Source: Adhaeribacter sp. (GTDB lineage Bacteria > Bacteroidota > Bacteroidia > Cytophagales > Hymenobacteraceae). Taken from it: DNA of 20,178 bases. The stretch is from NCBI GenBank assembly GCA_028288395.1, contig JAQBNV010000544.1:1-20178 (forward strand), given 5' to 3'. Below the pieces are notes generated by a model. That model saw nothing but the letters and a program-made list of their open reading frames with translations. It was not told the DNA's origin and searched no databases. Shown here one piece after another: positions 1-7,225 of the stretch; positions within the stretch are counted from its first letter, which is position 1, and each line of letters begins with the position of its first letter. Made by a program: the position numbers and the translations under genes.

Positions 1-245
1 TGTTTTTGTTTTTCGCTGGGATATATACTCGCCGTTCTATCGCATTTGTCATCGTTGTAGTAACAGATAAGAAAAAGCGATCCGGATTCGGCTTTGTTGC
101 TCCAGATACTCATCTGGGGCATGTCTATAATCAGGGTAGCCGATTGCTTGACCGAATTGATGTATTTTTTCTTTTTACCGAGTAATTCCTGCGCAAATAA
201 AGTGGCGGGCAGCAGGAGAAGAGACAGGAGTAATATTTTCTTCAT
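1..245 (-). CDS. Secreted hypothetical protein, C-terminus cut by window edge
   Basis: This minus-strand frame starts at an ATG at 245-243 and stays open to the first base of the window, so only the first 81 residues are visible. The N-terminus is a clear signal peptide: MKK, then a leucine-rich core, then ATLFAQ with likely cleavage before the Q. The mature part begins with a lysine cluster (GKKKK) and includes the segment TLIIDMPQMSIW and a CYYNDDKC pair of cysteines. I do not recognise the family. Export to the periplasm or cell surface is inferred from the signal peptide. A good promoter match lies 54-85 bp upstream, which supports this start. The gene runs away from everything else in the window. 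Confidence 0.75.
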   Translation of the reverse strand, partial: MKKILLLSLLLLPATLFAQELLGKKKKYINSVKQSATLIIDMPQMSIWSNKAESGSLFLICYYNDDKCDRTASIYPSEKQK

Positions 246-298
246 AAGCCAAAATAGTATTGTGTAGAGAATATTTTAGTTAATTAAAATTGCTTCAC

Positions 299-330
299 CA
301 AAAATAAATGTTATTTTATTTACTTTCAAG
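299..330 (-). promoter_or_regulatory. Putative Bacteroidota promoter for the truncated secreted gene
   Basis: On the minus strand TATTTTTG at 306-299 is an exact match to the TAnnTTTG -7 box. A TTG (329-327) lies 20 bp upstream as a -33 element, within the spacing known for Flavobacterium-type promoters. The implied leader before the ATG at 245 is about 47 nt. The surrounding DNA is AT-rich, so a chance match is possible. Confidence 0.4.
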
Positions 331-745
331 TTAATATTTATAGCTTAATTATAAATAAAATCATATATCAATGTAAATGAACCGATATAATGATTTAAAT
401 ATTTTACTGAATAGCTATTCTTGGTTAGGCTAATGAAAAGTAGAAGATTTGAAGAGGGCTATAGCCTGTAATTTGCCCCAAGGCTTCAGTACGTGACGGG
501 TTAAACCTTACTACTTTTAGATGGAAAATCTAAATTGATTAACCGGTTGTATCTAAGATTTCGGGTGATTCCTGACTAACGCTAAATGGCAATATTCAGG
601 TTTAATAAGTTAATCTTAAATTAAAATGGCTGATTGGTAAATAATGATGGTTATGCTCCCGCCTTTGGCCAGAACAAGCAGCTAAATAGAATTAGAAATA
701 TAAATAACGGCGGCGCAGGGCTAAGCGCCGGTATCAAGCTACAAA

Positions 746-773
746 TTATACCTGTTGTTTGCGGCAGGTATAA
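746..773. other. 9-bp perfect hairpin
   Basis: TTATACCTG at 746-754 and CAGGTATAA at 765-773 are exact inverted repeats with a 10-nt loop. It lies 77 bp beyond the stop of the small minus-strand gene at 850-1050, so it may be a 3'-end structure of that transcript. No strong T-run follows on either strand, so the terminator role is uncertain. Confidence 0.35.
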
Positions 774-783
774 AAATTAAAGT

Positions 784-839
784 TTATCTTCGGCTGACAC
801 CAGGTTTTCGCCCGTAGTCTTTACTGGTGTTTTAGATAA
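784..839 (-). terminator. Imperfect hairpin just past the 850-1050 stop codon
   Basis: An inner stem of 7 bp (ACACCAG 797-803 with CTGGTGT 824-830) is nested in an outer stem of 6 bp (TTATCT 784-789 with AGATAA 834-839). On the minus strand the structure is followed by ACTTTAATTTTTA, a U-rich tract. Its position 11 bp after the stop codon fits a terminator for the small minus-strand gene. Confidence 0.35.
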
Positions 840-849
840 GCAATTCCCC

Positions 850-1050
850 TTAAACCCCGGTTGGCTTCATCAACTGCACAAACCTCTTTTCTAGTTTTTC
901 GATTTTAGTTTTATTTTCTGCCAACTGCAAAGCTGTTACTTCCAGGGTTTGCAAATAACGCATAAAAGCAACACATTCGCGGATGTTAAATCGCTCTAAA
1001 TTGTCTACTTGAGATAAGATATAAGGCTGTGTTTCTTTTTCTGTTAGCAT
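850..1050 (-). CDS. Small hypothetical protein with C-terminal coiled coil (66 aa)
   Basis: The frame begins with ATG at 1050-1048 and ends at TAA at 852-850. There is no signal peptide or membrane segment, so a cytoplasmic protein is expected. Residues 6-35 contain ILSQVDNLERFNIRECVAFMRYL and look helical. Residues 36-60 show heptad-like leucine spacing (LQLAENKTKIEKLEKRFVQL cut short), suggesting a short coiled coil. I do not recognise the family. Support for it being real comes from the amphipathic composition, isolation in an otherwise non-coding stretch, and a terminator-like hairpin straight after the stop. It could still be a chance frame, because it is short and no strong promoter was found. 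Confidence 0.5.
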   Translation of the reverse strand: MLTEKETQPYILSQVDNLERFNIRECVAFMRYLQTLEVTALQLAENKTKIEKLEKRFVQLMKPTGV

Positions 1051-1417
1051 TATGGAAGAATAAGGTTTTATAAAAATGAGTAAACTTTTTATTTATATAT
1101 TGCCAACATAAAAATTGTTATAAGATTCCCGGTTATAACACATTTGTTTCATTTTTAAGTGTTTACACCTGATTTTAAGTAAAAGCCGAAAGTGTTTAAC
1201 TTCTTTTGTAGCCTCTGGCAGCGTTGGCAGGCATTAACCAAGTTTTAGTAAAGATTGCTCCATCGTTAAAATAGAGATGCTGTTAATTTCTAAACGGGCA
1301 TTGTGGTGTAATTTTTGTAACTAATAAAAAATATTTACAACAGAAGGCAACCAAAATCCGGTAAGATTGCTCTTTTATGTATACCGCCCGCTTTTGTCGG
1401 TTTTAATCTTACTATTT
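1051..1417. other. Divergent intergenic region (367 bp)
   Basis: This stretch separates a minus-strand gene from a plus-strand gene, so it must carry promoters in both directions. I see no clean TAnnTTTG box; TAATTTTTG at about 1310 is the nearest match on the plus strand and is off by one spacing. It contains an operator-like inverted repeat (1116-1140, listed separately) and a 10-bp direct repeat AAGATTGCTC at 1251-1260 and 1363-1372 of unknown meaning. Confidence 0.5.
1116..1140. promoter_or_regulatory. Operator-like inverted repeat TGTTATAA-N9-TTATAACA
   Basis: The two 8-bp arms (1116-1123 and 1133-1140) are perfect inverted repeats separated by 9 bp, so the arm centres are 17 bp apart. 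It lies 66 bp upstream of the minus-strand start at 1050 and about 280 bp upstream of the plus-strand lipoprotein. The spacing would suit a dimeric DNA-binding protein, but a simple cruciform or transcript hairpin is equally possible. Confidence 0.3.
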
Positions 1418-1804
1418 ATGAATATCAGCTATATATATCGTTCTTTTTGGGGCCTATTGGTCTTGATGTTTTTTCTGGTGGGTTGCACCCAGCAGGAGGA
1501 TGCAGTCGTACCGCAAGAAACCTGCGATACTGTTGCTACGGTGCAGTTAGTGCCTGGTTGCGGCCTGCAATTGCAACTGGAGAATAACCAGGTACTGGTG
1601 CCTGTAAATGTAACCACCACTGGTCCGGCCAATGCGCCCGCGTATAAAATTAACGGCTTTCCGGTACAGGTTGGCCAACGCATAATTGTGGGCTATAAAA
1701 CCGCCAAAGTAGAAATGGGGGCCACTCCGTGTAATATAGCCGGCTACTACCATAATAAATTAGTAGCGATAACCTGTATAGTGGGTATTGAACAAGGTAC
1801 CTGA
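1418..1804 (+). CDS. Small lipoprotein with four further cysteines (128 aa)
   Basis: The frame is open from an ATG at 1367, but the ATG at 1418 is the better start. It places a short hydrophobic signal (residues 11-22) directly before a lipobox, FLVGC, with the lipidated cysteine at residue 23. The longer version would add a second hydrophobic stretch in front of a complete lipoprotein signal. The mature protein has cysteines at 36, 48, 105 and 120, likely two disulfides, and a beta-rich pattern with QRIIVGYKTAKVE near residues 88-100. Export to the periplasm and lipid anchoring, probably in the outer membrane, are inferred from the lipobox. I recognise the general style of small Bacteroidota lipoproteins but no named family. 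The next gene follows after 92 bp on the same strand. Confidence 0.75.
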   Translation: MNISYIYRSFWGLLVLMFFLVGCTQQEDAVVPQETCDTVATVQLVPGCGLQLQLENNQVLVPVNVTTTGPANAPAYKINGFPVQVGQRIIVGYKTAKVEMGATPCNIAGYYHNKLVAITCIVGIEQGT

Positions 1805-1896
1805 TTTAGAAGCAGGCTTTAAATAAATAAATTTTTGATAATGAGGGCATAGGGCACATCCCGGTTCTACCCCAGCTTATTACTAATATCAGCATA

Positions 1897-2400
1897 ATGA
1901 AAAAGGCCTTAATAGTTTTTCTCGTTTTAATTTTTTACAGTGGTTATTCCTTTAGCCAGTTGCCAGCCCGACCAGTTCCTTTTACAAAGATTGGTATTGT
2001 TGAAATAAAACAGCCATTGCTCATAATCGGTACTTTAGAAACAGATTATAATTCATTAGTTATAGATACTGAAAACCTAAAGATTATTAAAACATATAAA
2101 GACTCCCTGGAATTAATACCTTTTGGCGAGAAGGGCCGGAACGGTATTGTTTTAGCTACCTTAAAGACTAAAACACCGCTCTTAAGACTGGAAGAAGTTT
2201 TAGATTATTATAAAATCCCGGCCCAGGATCGAAACTTAAAAGTGCTGGTAAATAAAAGAATGATTAACCCTGCGTTGTTTTTGGCGGATGTGAAAAGGAT
2301 AGAAAGAATAGAAAGAACAAAACAAGATATTAACAGCACCATCCGGTATAGTTTTAATAATACCGAAGAATATTTAAATATTGTAACTCTTAGTAAATAG
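1897..2400 (+). CDS. Secreted protein resembling a stand-alone TonB-receptor plug (167 aa)
   Basis: An N-terminal signal peptide (residues 1-20, ending YSFSQ) directs export. Residues 39-90 follow the rhythm of the plug domain of SusC/TonB receptors: a PLLII strand, an acidic turn, then LKIIKTYKDS and FGEKGRNGIVLATLK. These parallel the receptor pattern of a Lys-Asp after a helix, then G..G.NGVI.ITTK. Residues 100-139 contain KVLVNKRMINPALFLADVK followed by RIERIE, again like the plug segment that ends in I-x-x-I-E. There is no beta-barrel, so if the likeness is real this is a free plug-like domain in the periplasm. Role and partner are unknown. The gene lies 92 bp after a lipoprotein gene and is followed by two hairpins and a terminator-like structure. 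Confidence 0.75.
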   Translation: MKKALIVFLVLIFYSGYSFSQLPARPVPFTKIGIVEIKQPLLIIGTLETDYNSLVIDTENLKIIKTYKDSLELIPFGEKGRNGIVLATLKTKTPLLRLEEVLDYYKIPAQDRNLKVLVNKRMINPALFLADVKRIERIERTKQDINSTIRYSFNNTEEYLNIVTLSK

Positions 2401-2471
2401 CCGCTATCTCATCTTCGCTTCAGGCCGGCGATCTGCTTACCAGCCGCACTGATTCTTAAAAATCAAAACGG

Positions 2472-2499
2472 GCTAATTTAACCGGTACGTTAAATTAGC
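2472..2499. repeat. 11-bp perfect inverted repeat (GCTAATTTAAC / GTTAAATTAGC)
   Basis: Arms at 2472-2482 and 2489-2499 match perfectly around a 6-nt loop, CGGTAC. It lies 72 bp past the stop of the plug-like gene and is not followed by a T-run, so it is more like a protein-binding palindrome or an RNA stability hairpin than an intrinsic terminator. Confidence 0.45.
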
Positions 2500-2550
2500 G
2501 ACTGCCGCCAAGCCTGGTTTAAATAAAATAATTTTATTAGTTTCTGATGC

Positions 2551-2580
2551 GAAAGCCCCTTTGACAAGAGGTGCTTTTCT
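2551..2580 (+). terminator. Terminator-like hairpin after the plug-like gene
   Basis: AAAGCCCCTTT (2552-2562) pairs with AAGAGGTGCTTT (2566-2577) with one mismatch and one G-U pair around a short loop, and ends in GCTTTTCT. The AAAGC...GCTTTT form is the same as the strong terminator at 3892-3919. It lies 150 bp past the nearest stop codon, so a small untranslated RNA ending here cannot be excluded. Confidence 0.5.
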
Positions 2581-2852
2581 GGTGCCATATAAAAGGTTCT
2601 GGGCACTAAATATTTACATATTTACCCGGTAGGGTTTGGCTGGAATGGGCAGTAAAAAGTTTGCGGGCAAGTATAAAGATATTTACTGAATATACTATAT
2701 GTCAGATGTTTGGCGTTGCTTATAGCGGGCGTAACTGATTTTAATAAAACTGATTTTTTATAAAAATTGGCAGCAAACTTGCTATAATAGTTAAGTCTGG
2801 TTTACCTGGCACATAAAACAGATAAGCTGGTAGGAAGCTAATAATTAGAAAA

Positions 2853-3845
2853 ATGAAACCCGAAAATAAAATAAAGAAAAAAGCTATGAACGCTATGAGA
2901 GATATGATAAAACAGGGGTTGGTTTGGTTAGTTGTAGTCGTGTCGCTGCTGCAGGCGCCCGCCGTAACCGGAGCAGCCCTGGGTTTAAAAAATATAAATA
3001 ATGCCTCTGCTACGGTTTATGCCGTACCAGGCGCCCGTGATATTATAAAAGAAATTATTGATGTGGTGGGTCTGAAACCCCGCTTTGAAGTACGCGAAGC
3101 AGACGTGGATAATGCCGCGGCGGTGATTTACAACGGCCAGCGGTATATATTATACAATCGGCAGTTTGTGGCAGCGGTAAACAACGCTGTTAAAACCGAC
3201 TGGGCTGCCGTTAGTATTCTGGCCCACGAAATTGGCCATCACCTGAACGGGCATACCTTGTCGCGGAGCGGCAGTAATCCGCAGGATGAACTGGAGGCCG
3301 ATGAGTTTTCGGGATTTGCGTTACGCAAGATGGGTGCCAGCAAAGCAGATGCCCAGGCGGCTATGCGGTTATTATCCGACGAAGAAGGTTCTTCTACCCA
3401 CCCGGGCCGCAGTGCCCGTTTGGCCTCAATCAGCAAAGGGTGGCAAACCGCTAACGAGCAGATTGTAGCCAGTGCCCGGACCAATGGTGCCGTTGCCCGG
3501 CCGGTGATCCGCCCACAAAAGGAAGATCGGCCGGTTGTCGCTTCTGCCCCTTCCCGTACCCCAATTCGCCAGACCTCAGCGAAACGGGTGGTATTAACCC
3601 AGCAGGATCTTCTCCGGAAAGTTACTTTCCGGGCCATACCCGGCGAGCAGTTTTACCTCACCAAAAACCTGGCCCTGATTCACGTAGATGATAATGGCCG
3701 GGTAGAAGTTATTGGTAAAATGGCCAATACAAATAGCCGTAATTATCCTTACGTATTAGAAAGCTCTTACTTCGATACCATATTCGTAGGTAATAATGGG
3801 GTGCTGGTAACCGAAGACGGGGACCGGATTGGTTATTTATCTTAA
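2853..3845 (+). CDS. M48-like zinc metalloprotease, membrane-anchored or secreted (330 aa)
   Basis: This is a predicted zinc endopeptidase of the gluzincin (M48-like) type. The active-site motif HEIGHH has zinc ligands H125 and H129 and catalytic E126. The third ligand is expected at E146 in an E-x-x-x-D motif (ELEAD, 146-150), 20 residues downstream, as in M48 proteins. A basic N-terminus (KIKKK) precedes a hydrophobic segment at residues 22-40, either a signal peptide or a membrane anchor, so the catalytic part lies in the periplasm. Residues about 200-250 are a low-complexity Pro/Arg/Ser linker. Residues 256-330 form a separate beta-rich C-terminal domain I do not recognise. Alternative starts exist at M12, M15 and M18, all keeping the hydrophobic segment. 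A strong terminator follows 46 bp after the stop. Substrate is unknown. Confidence 0.85.
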   Translation: MKPENKIKKKAMNAMRDMIKQGLVWLVVVVSLLQAPAVTGAALGLKNINNASATVYAVPGARDIIKEIIDVVGLKPRFEVREADVDNAAAVIYNGQRYILYNRQFVAAVNNAVKTDWAAVSILAHEIGHHLNGHTLSRSGSNPQDELEADEFSGFALRKMGASKADAQAAMRLLSDEEGSSTHPGRSARLASISKGWQTANEQIVASARTNGAVARPVIRPQKEDRPVVASAPSRTPIRQTSAKRVVLTQQDLLRKVTFRAIPGEQFYLTKNLALIHVDDNGRVEVIGKMANTNSRNYPYVLESSYFDTIFVGNNGVLVTEDGDRIGYLS

Positions 3846-3891
3846 TTTGGAGAAATAAATCCGCCCGAAAAGGTGTAGTGATATATTAAAT

Positions 3892-3919
3892 AAAAGCCCT
3901 GATTTTCAGGGCTTTTTTT
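3892..3919 (+). terminator. Strong rho-independent terminator of the protease gene
   Basis: A perfect 11-bp stem, AAAAGCCCTGA (3892-3902) with TCAGGGCTTTT (3906-3916), has a 3-nt loop and runs into seven consecutive Ts (3913-3919). It is placed 46 bp after the protease stop codon. Confidence 0.9.
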
Positions 3920-3993
3920 GTGCCGGTGCAACCAATCTTAAAAATATATATACTTCTGATAAAGGACCGATACCCACCAAAACACCCGAAACC

Positions 3994-4338
3994 ATGAAAA
4001 AAGCAGCTTTCTATTTTTTTCTTTTTACCTTATTTTCTGCCTGTCAGGACGATGAAATTCCGCGGGGATTACCCGCTTGCGTAAAAGAAAAAATAGATGA
4101 ATTAAAAAATAAACCAACCCAAAACCCACCGGCCAAAGTTTGGCAATACCAGTACATGGGGAAAACGGTTTATTATATTCCGCCTGCCTGTTGCGACCAG
4201 GTAAGTAAACTTTACGACGAAAACTGTAATTTCATTTGTGCGCCGGACGGCGGAATTACCGGCCGGGGTGATGGCAAATGCCCGGAGTTTTTTGCTACCC
4301 GCCAAAACGGAATATTAGTTTGGGAAGATAAGCGGTAA
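3994..4338 (+). CDS. DUF6970 family lipoprotein (114 aa)
   Basis: The signal ends in a lipobox, LFSAC, giving a lipidated cysteine at residue 17 followed by QDD. The mature protein shows the signature I associate with DUF6970: a paired cysteine ACCD (66-67), then LYDENCNFICAPDGGITGRG (74-91) and GKCPEF (95-99). Cysteines at 29, 66, 67, 78, 82 and 96 make six in the mature part, suggesting three disulfides in the periplasm or at the surface. Molecular function of the family is unknown. The start is well placed, with the signal sequence beginning MKKAAF. It follows the protease terminator, so it is likely its own transcript, and it ends convergently 72 bp from the next gene, which lies on the minus strand. 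Confidence 0.85.
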   Translation: MKKAAFYFFLFTLFSACQDDEIPRGLPACVKEKIDELKNKPTQNPPAKVWQYQYMGKTVYYIPPACCDQVSKLYDENCNFICAPDGGITGRGDGKCPEFFATRQNGILVWEDKR

Positions 4339-4410
4339 ACAGGACCCTTGAAAAGCAGTATTCTAGTCGGAATTATTAAAAGGAATGCCTTTAAATATGC
4401 CGGCAAAATA

Positions 4411-6906
4411 TTAATCTAAATCAGGCGCGCCACCATCATCCCCATTATTATCCTGGTTACGTCGTTCGCGCTGGCGGTTGTTCTGGCCGGGCGTGTTGCC
4501 AAACCGGTACGAGAAGCCGCAAAAGGCAATACGAGACTGCCTTTTGCGGTAGCTTTCGGAACTGAAGTTTTCACCGGACTGCGTAATATTAAATTCCTGC
4601 GTATTAAAAATGTCGTTCAGCCGGAAGCTAATGGTCCCCTTCTTATCCAACACATCCTTTTTCAGGGCCATCTCGGTAAAAAACATGGCAGACATAGTGC
4701 CCTGCGACAGCAAAATAGGTGAGCGGTAATTGGCGGCAACCTGCAGGTCAATGCCTTTCCAGAGGGTAACATTAGAGTTGAGGCGGGCTGTCCAGCTGAA
4801 GTTACGGTTATCTATATTGGTGCCGGCATTGGTGCCGGATAAAATATTTCGGAAAGCCGACACGTTGCCATTGAGCTTCCAGGAACGAAACAGTGTTTTG
4901 GTCGCGATAAATTCTAAACCATACGCCTGCCGCGAGGCCAGGTTAATATCGGTATTAAAGGTAGTTATGCTGTCGATTATCTGACGGTAGCGCTGAATTA
5001 CATCGTTGGTACGGCGGTAAAACAGGGTCGTATTCAGGCTGGAACCGTTCTTACCGTAGTGAATCTGGCTCAGTTCAAAGGCATTCGAAAACTCCGGGCG
5101 CAAGGCTGGGTTACCGCCTCGTGGGTTCAGGGGATCCGAAACATCGATAAACGGATTTAAATCCCACATGCCAGGTCGGTTAATGCGCCGGCTATAACTG
5201 ATCTGTACCTGGTTGTCTTTGTTTAGTTCGTGCGTTAAAAAAACACTCGGGAAAAAATTAAGGTAACTGGTGTCAGGAGCGGTAATGCCCAAGGCTTTTT
5301 GCACGCCTTTATTAGCGGTATATTCCAGGCGGCTGCCTAACTGGTAACTGGTTTTGCCAAATTTATTACCGTAGGTGGCATACAAAGCGTGTACCTGCTG
5401 GTCAAAAATAAAATTATTCGAGATACCCGGATTATTCTGCCAGGTTTGGTTTAAGTTATCCAATTCCTCAAACTGGTAATCGTCGTCGCGGGTGCTGATA
5501 ATACTTTTGTAACCGGCATCGAAGCGGCCATCTTCCCCCACGGGATCGGTAAAATCGATTTGGGCGGTTAGTTGGGTATTCGATTCGTCGGTATCACTTC
5601 TTTCAAAAACTGCTGATTTGTCTTCGCTGGCTACCAGATAGCGCTGGGCAAAGTTCTGGCTCTCGCCGCCGGCGGCGGTGCTGTAAATCAGGTCGGCGGT
5701 TAGTTCCCGGCTTTTCTTCGCAAATGTTTTGCGGTAGCCCAGCGTATATTCTGCATTATAGCTGCGGTCTTGCTCAGAATTATCCCGGATGTAATGTTCC
5801 TGCAGGTTTTGGTTTCCGCTGAATAAGCGGTTAATAACTTCTTCGTTTTCTTTAGACAGGCGGTTGCGGTATTGCCACGAAGCGCTAATGGTTTGGGTGG
5901 GCGTTAACGTAAAATCGGCACCTAATTTAAATACGTTATTCGTAAAGTTCCGGGTTTCGGCTTCATCCTGGTCCAGCAGGGTAGTGCGGCCTTCAAAAGT
6001 GGTGTATCGTTCCTGGTTGCCGTAGCCATTGCGGTTATCTTTCCAGAAATCGTAACTACTAAAAAAATTGAACTTGCGATAGCGGTAATTGCCACCTACC
6101 GAAGCATTGTACCGGTTATTCGTGCCTACATTTACCGCAGCCAAACCGTTAAAACCCTGGTTTTTTTCTTTCTTCAGAATAATATTTATAATACCACCCT
6201 CACCTTCGGCATCGAATTTAGAAGATGGATTGGTTATTATTTCCACGCTTTCGATAGAGCTGGCCGGAATTTGTTCGAGGATTTGCGCCTGGTTGTCGGT
6301 AACCATGCCAGTGGGGCGGCCATCTATTAAAATACGCAGGCTGCTGCTGCCCCGCATACTTATGCCGCCATCGGCATCAACGGTTACCGAAGGTACATTT
6401 TTCATTACGTCGGTGGCCGAGCCGGCAATACTGGTTAAATCTTTGGCTACGTTTACTACTTTCCGGTCCAAGCCATACGAAACGGTTGGCCGGTCGCCCT
6501 GTACCTGTACTTCCTGCAGGCGGGTACTGCTGGCGGCAAACGTAACGATGCCCAGCCGGGCTTCCGGCGCTTCGGCCGACAGCGTTATAAGCGGTAAACG
6601 TTTAGATGCGTAGCCTATCAGGGAAACCTTGGCCACAAACCGGCCGAAAGGCAAATTGTCGATTAAGAAATTTCCTTTTTCATCGGTCATGGCCCCACCG
6701 GCAATCTGAGAGGTATCGGCCAGCGGCAACAATATAATATTGGCATAACCTACCGGCTGGCGGCTGTTTTGGTCTAACAAGGTGCCTCTTACCTTGCCGC
6801 TACCCCCGGCGGTGCTTCCAGTATTAATTTCGTTTAACTGGCCCGATGCTTTGTTTAAAAATAAGCAGTAGTTGATAAACAGAGATAAGTATAATATTTT
6901 TTTCAT
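4411..6906 (-). CDS. TonB-receptor-like outer-membrane beta-barrel protein (831 aa)
   Basis: Signal peptide residues 1-22 end in ASGQ. A carboxypeptidase-regulatory-like beta-sandwich follows at about 38-120 (KVRGTLLDQ to SLIGYAS). The plug spans about 145-245, with the family hallmarks DVMKNVPSVTVDADG, MRGSSSLRILIDGRPTG and IPASSIESVEIITNPSSKFD. The rest, to about residue 805, is a 22-strand-type barrel matching the OMP_b-brl_3 style. A polar, Asn/Asp/Arg-rich tail of about 25 residues follows the final SYRFG strand. The substrate is unknown and there is no SusD-type partner, so it is probably not a glycan SusC. It is the distal gene of a minus-strand cluster of regulator, kinase, barrel, barrel. 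An upstream element shared with the other two promoters (6946-6981) suggests control by that two-component system. Convergent with the DUF6970 gene. Confidence 0.9.
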   Translation of the reverse strand: MKKILYLSLFINYCLFLNKASGQLNEINTGSTAGGSGKVRGTLLDQNSRQPVGYANIILLPLADTSQIAGGAMTDEKGNFLIDNLPFGRFVAKVSLIGYASKRLPLITLSAEAPEARLGIVTFAASSTRLQEVQVQGDRPTVSYGLDRKVVNVAKDLTSIAGSATDVMKNVPSVTVDADGGISMRGSSSLRILIDGRPTGMVTDNQAQILEQIPASSIESVEIITNPSSKFDAEGEGGIINIILKKEKNQGFNGLAAVNVGTNNRYNASVGGNYRYRKFNFFSSYDFWKDNRNGYGNQERYTTFEGRTTLLDQDEAETRNFTNNVFKLGADFTLTPTQTISASWQYRNRLSKENEEVINRLFSGNQNLQEHYIRDNSEQDRSYNAEYTLGYRKTFAKKSRELTADLIYSTAAGGESQNFAQRYLVASEDKSAVFERSDTDESNTQLTAQIDFTDPVGEDGRFDAGYKSIISTRDDDYQFEELDNLNQTWQNNPGISNNFIFDQQVHALYATYGNKFGKTSYQLGSRLEYTANKGVQKALGITAPDTSYLNFFPSVFLTHELNKDNQVQISYSRRINRPGMWDLNPFIDVSDPLNPRGGNPALRPEFSNAFELSQIHYGKNGSSLNTTLFYRRTNDVIQRYRQIIDSITTFNTDINLASRQAYGLEFIATKTLFRSWKLNGNVSAFRNILSGTNAGTNIDNRNFSWTARLNSNVTLWKGIDLQVAANYRSPILLSQGTMSAMFFTEMALKKDVLDKKGTISFRLNDIFNTQEFNITQSGENFSSESYRKRQSRIAFCGFSYRFGNTPGQNNRQRERRNQDNNGDDGGAPDLD

Positions 6907-7225
6907 GTTTGCTGCCCATCGCTTAGATATATTAAAACGCTGAAACGAAGGTATTGTTTAAACTTACACGGGATCTGAAGTAACAGATTATCAGCAAGTA
7001 ATAAAATGCCAGATAAACCACATCTCAGATAAAGGGGCAGTTTAGACTATCGCAATGATTCTGGTTAATGCTGACGTCTTTAATCCAATTGCGTAGAAGT
7101 TAATTACGGGCTAGCAGGTAAAGAATAAGACTAACGGGCCAGAATGTTTTGGTTAAAATAAAAGCTTTGTCTCATCCTGAAATGGTTTATTTAGCCTGCT
7201 TTATTGGCCAGCCAAAAATATTCAC
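6907..7225. other. 319-bp gap between the two barrel genes
   Basis: The gap carries the promoter/operator of the distal barrel gene (6946-6981). The remaining 240 bp show no coding frame and no strong terminator for the upstream barrel gene; only a 4-bp stem TTGG-CCAG-CCAA near 7204 was seen. Confidence 0.5.
6946..6981 (-). promoter_or_regulatory. Promoter with 11-bp operator for the 831-aa barrel gene
   Basis: Minus strand, upstream to downstream: ACTTCAGATCC (6981-6971), a weaker second 11-mer CGTGTAAGTTT (6970-6960), 6 bp, then TACCTTCG (6953-6946) as a -7 box with one mismatch to TAnnTTTG. The implied leader is about 33 nt before the ATG at 6906. The arrangement has the same spacing as at 10042-10077 and 12037-12072. 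No TTTG -33 element is present, which fits activator dependence. Confidence 0.6.

Larger units (their letters stand above)
246..849. other. 604-bp intergenic region, AT-rich, no gene seen
   Basis: No convincing coding frame occurs here. The region holds a promoter match for the truncated gene (299-330), a 7-bp perfect hairpin at 516-534 (arms 516-522 and 528-534, loop of 5), a 6-bp GC-rich hairpin at 711-730 (CGGCGC / GCGCCG, loop of 8) and two larger hairpins at 746-773 and 784-839 listed separately. I found no tRNA or known riboswitch pattern. Confidence 0.6.
2401..2852. other. 452-bp intergenic region with stacked inverted repeats
   Basis: No coding frame is supported here. In order it holds an 11-bp palindromic hairpin (2472-2499), an AT-only palindrome AATAAAAT-A-ATTTTATT (2522-2538) and a terminator-like hairpin (2551-2580). 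About 270 bp then remain upstream of the protease gene, in which I find no clear promoter box; TATAAT occurs at about 2782 but lacks a fitting partner. Confidence 0.5.

Noticed and set aside
1251..1372. 10-bp direct repeat AAGATTGCTC (1251-1260 and 1363-1372)
   Set aside because: Copies are 112 bp apart with no dyad symmetry or fixed relation to a promoter, and one is close to the alternative start; chance cannot be excluded.
1367..1417. Upstream ATG of the small lipoprotein gene
   Set aside because: It would put an extra hydrophobic stretch before a complete lipoprotein signal; the ATG at 1418 gives a normal-length signal with the lipobox cysteine at 23.
4378..4392. 5-bp hairpin AAAGG-AATG-CCTTT between convergent genes
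   Set aside because: Too short and without a clear T-run to call a terminator with confidence.
6089..6613. Plus-strand open frame of 174 codons
   Set aside because: It lies wholly opposite the plug and regulatory domains of the 831-residue barrel gene and has no recognisable domain; an antisense shadow of GC-biased codons.
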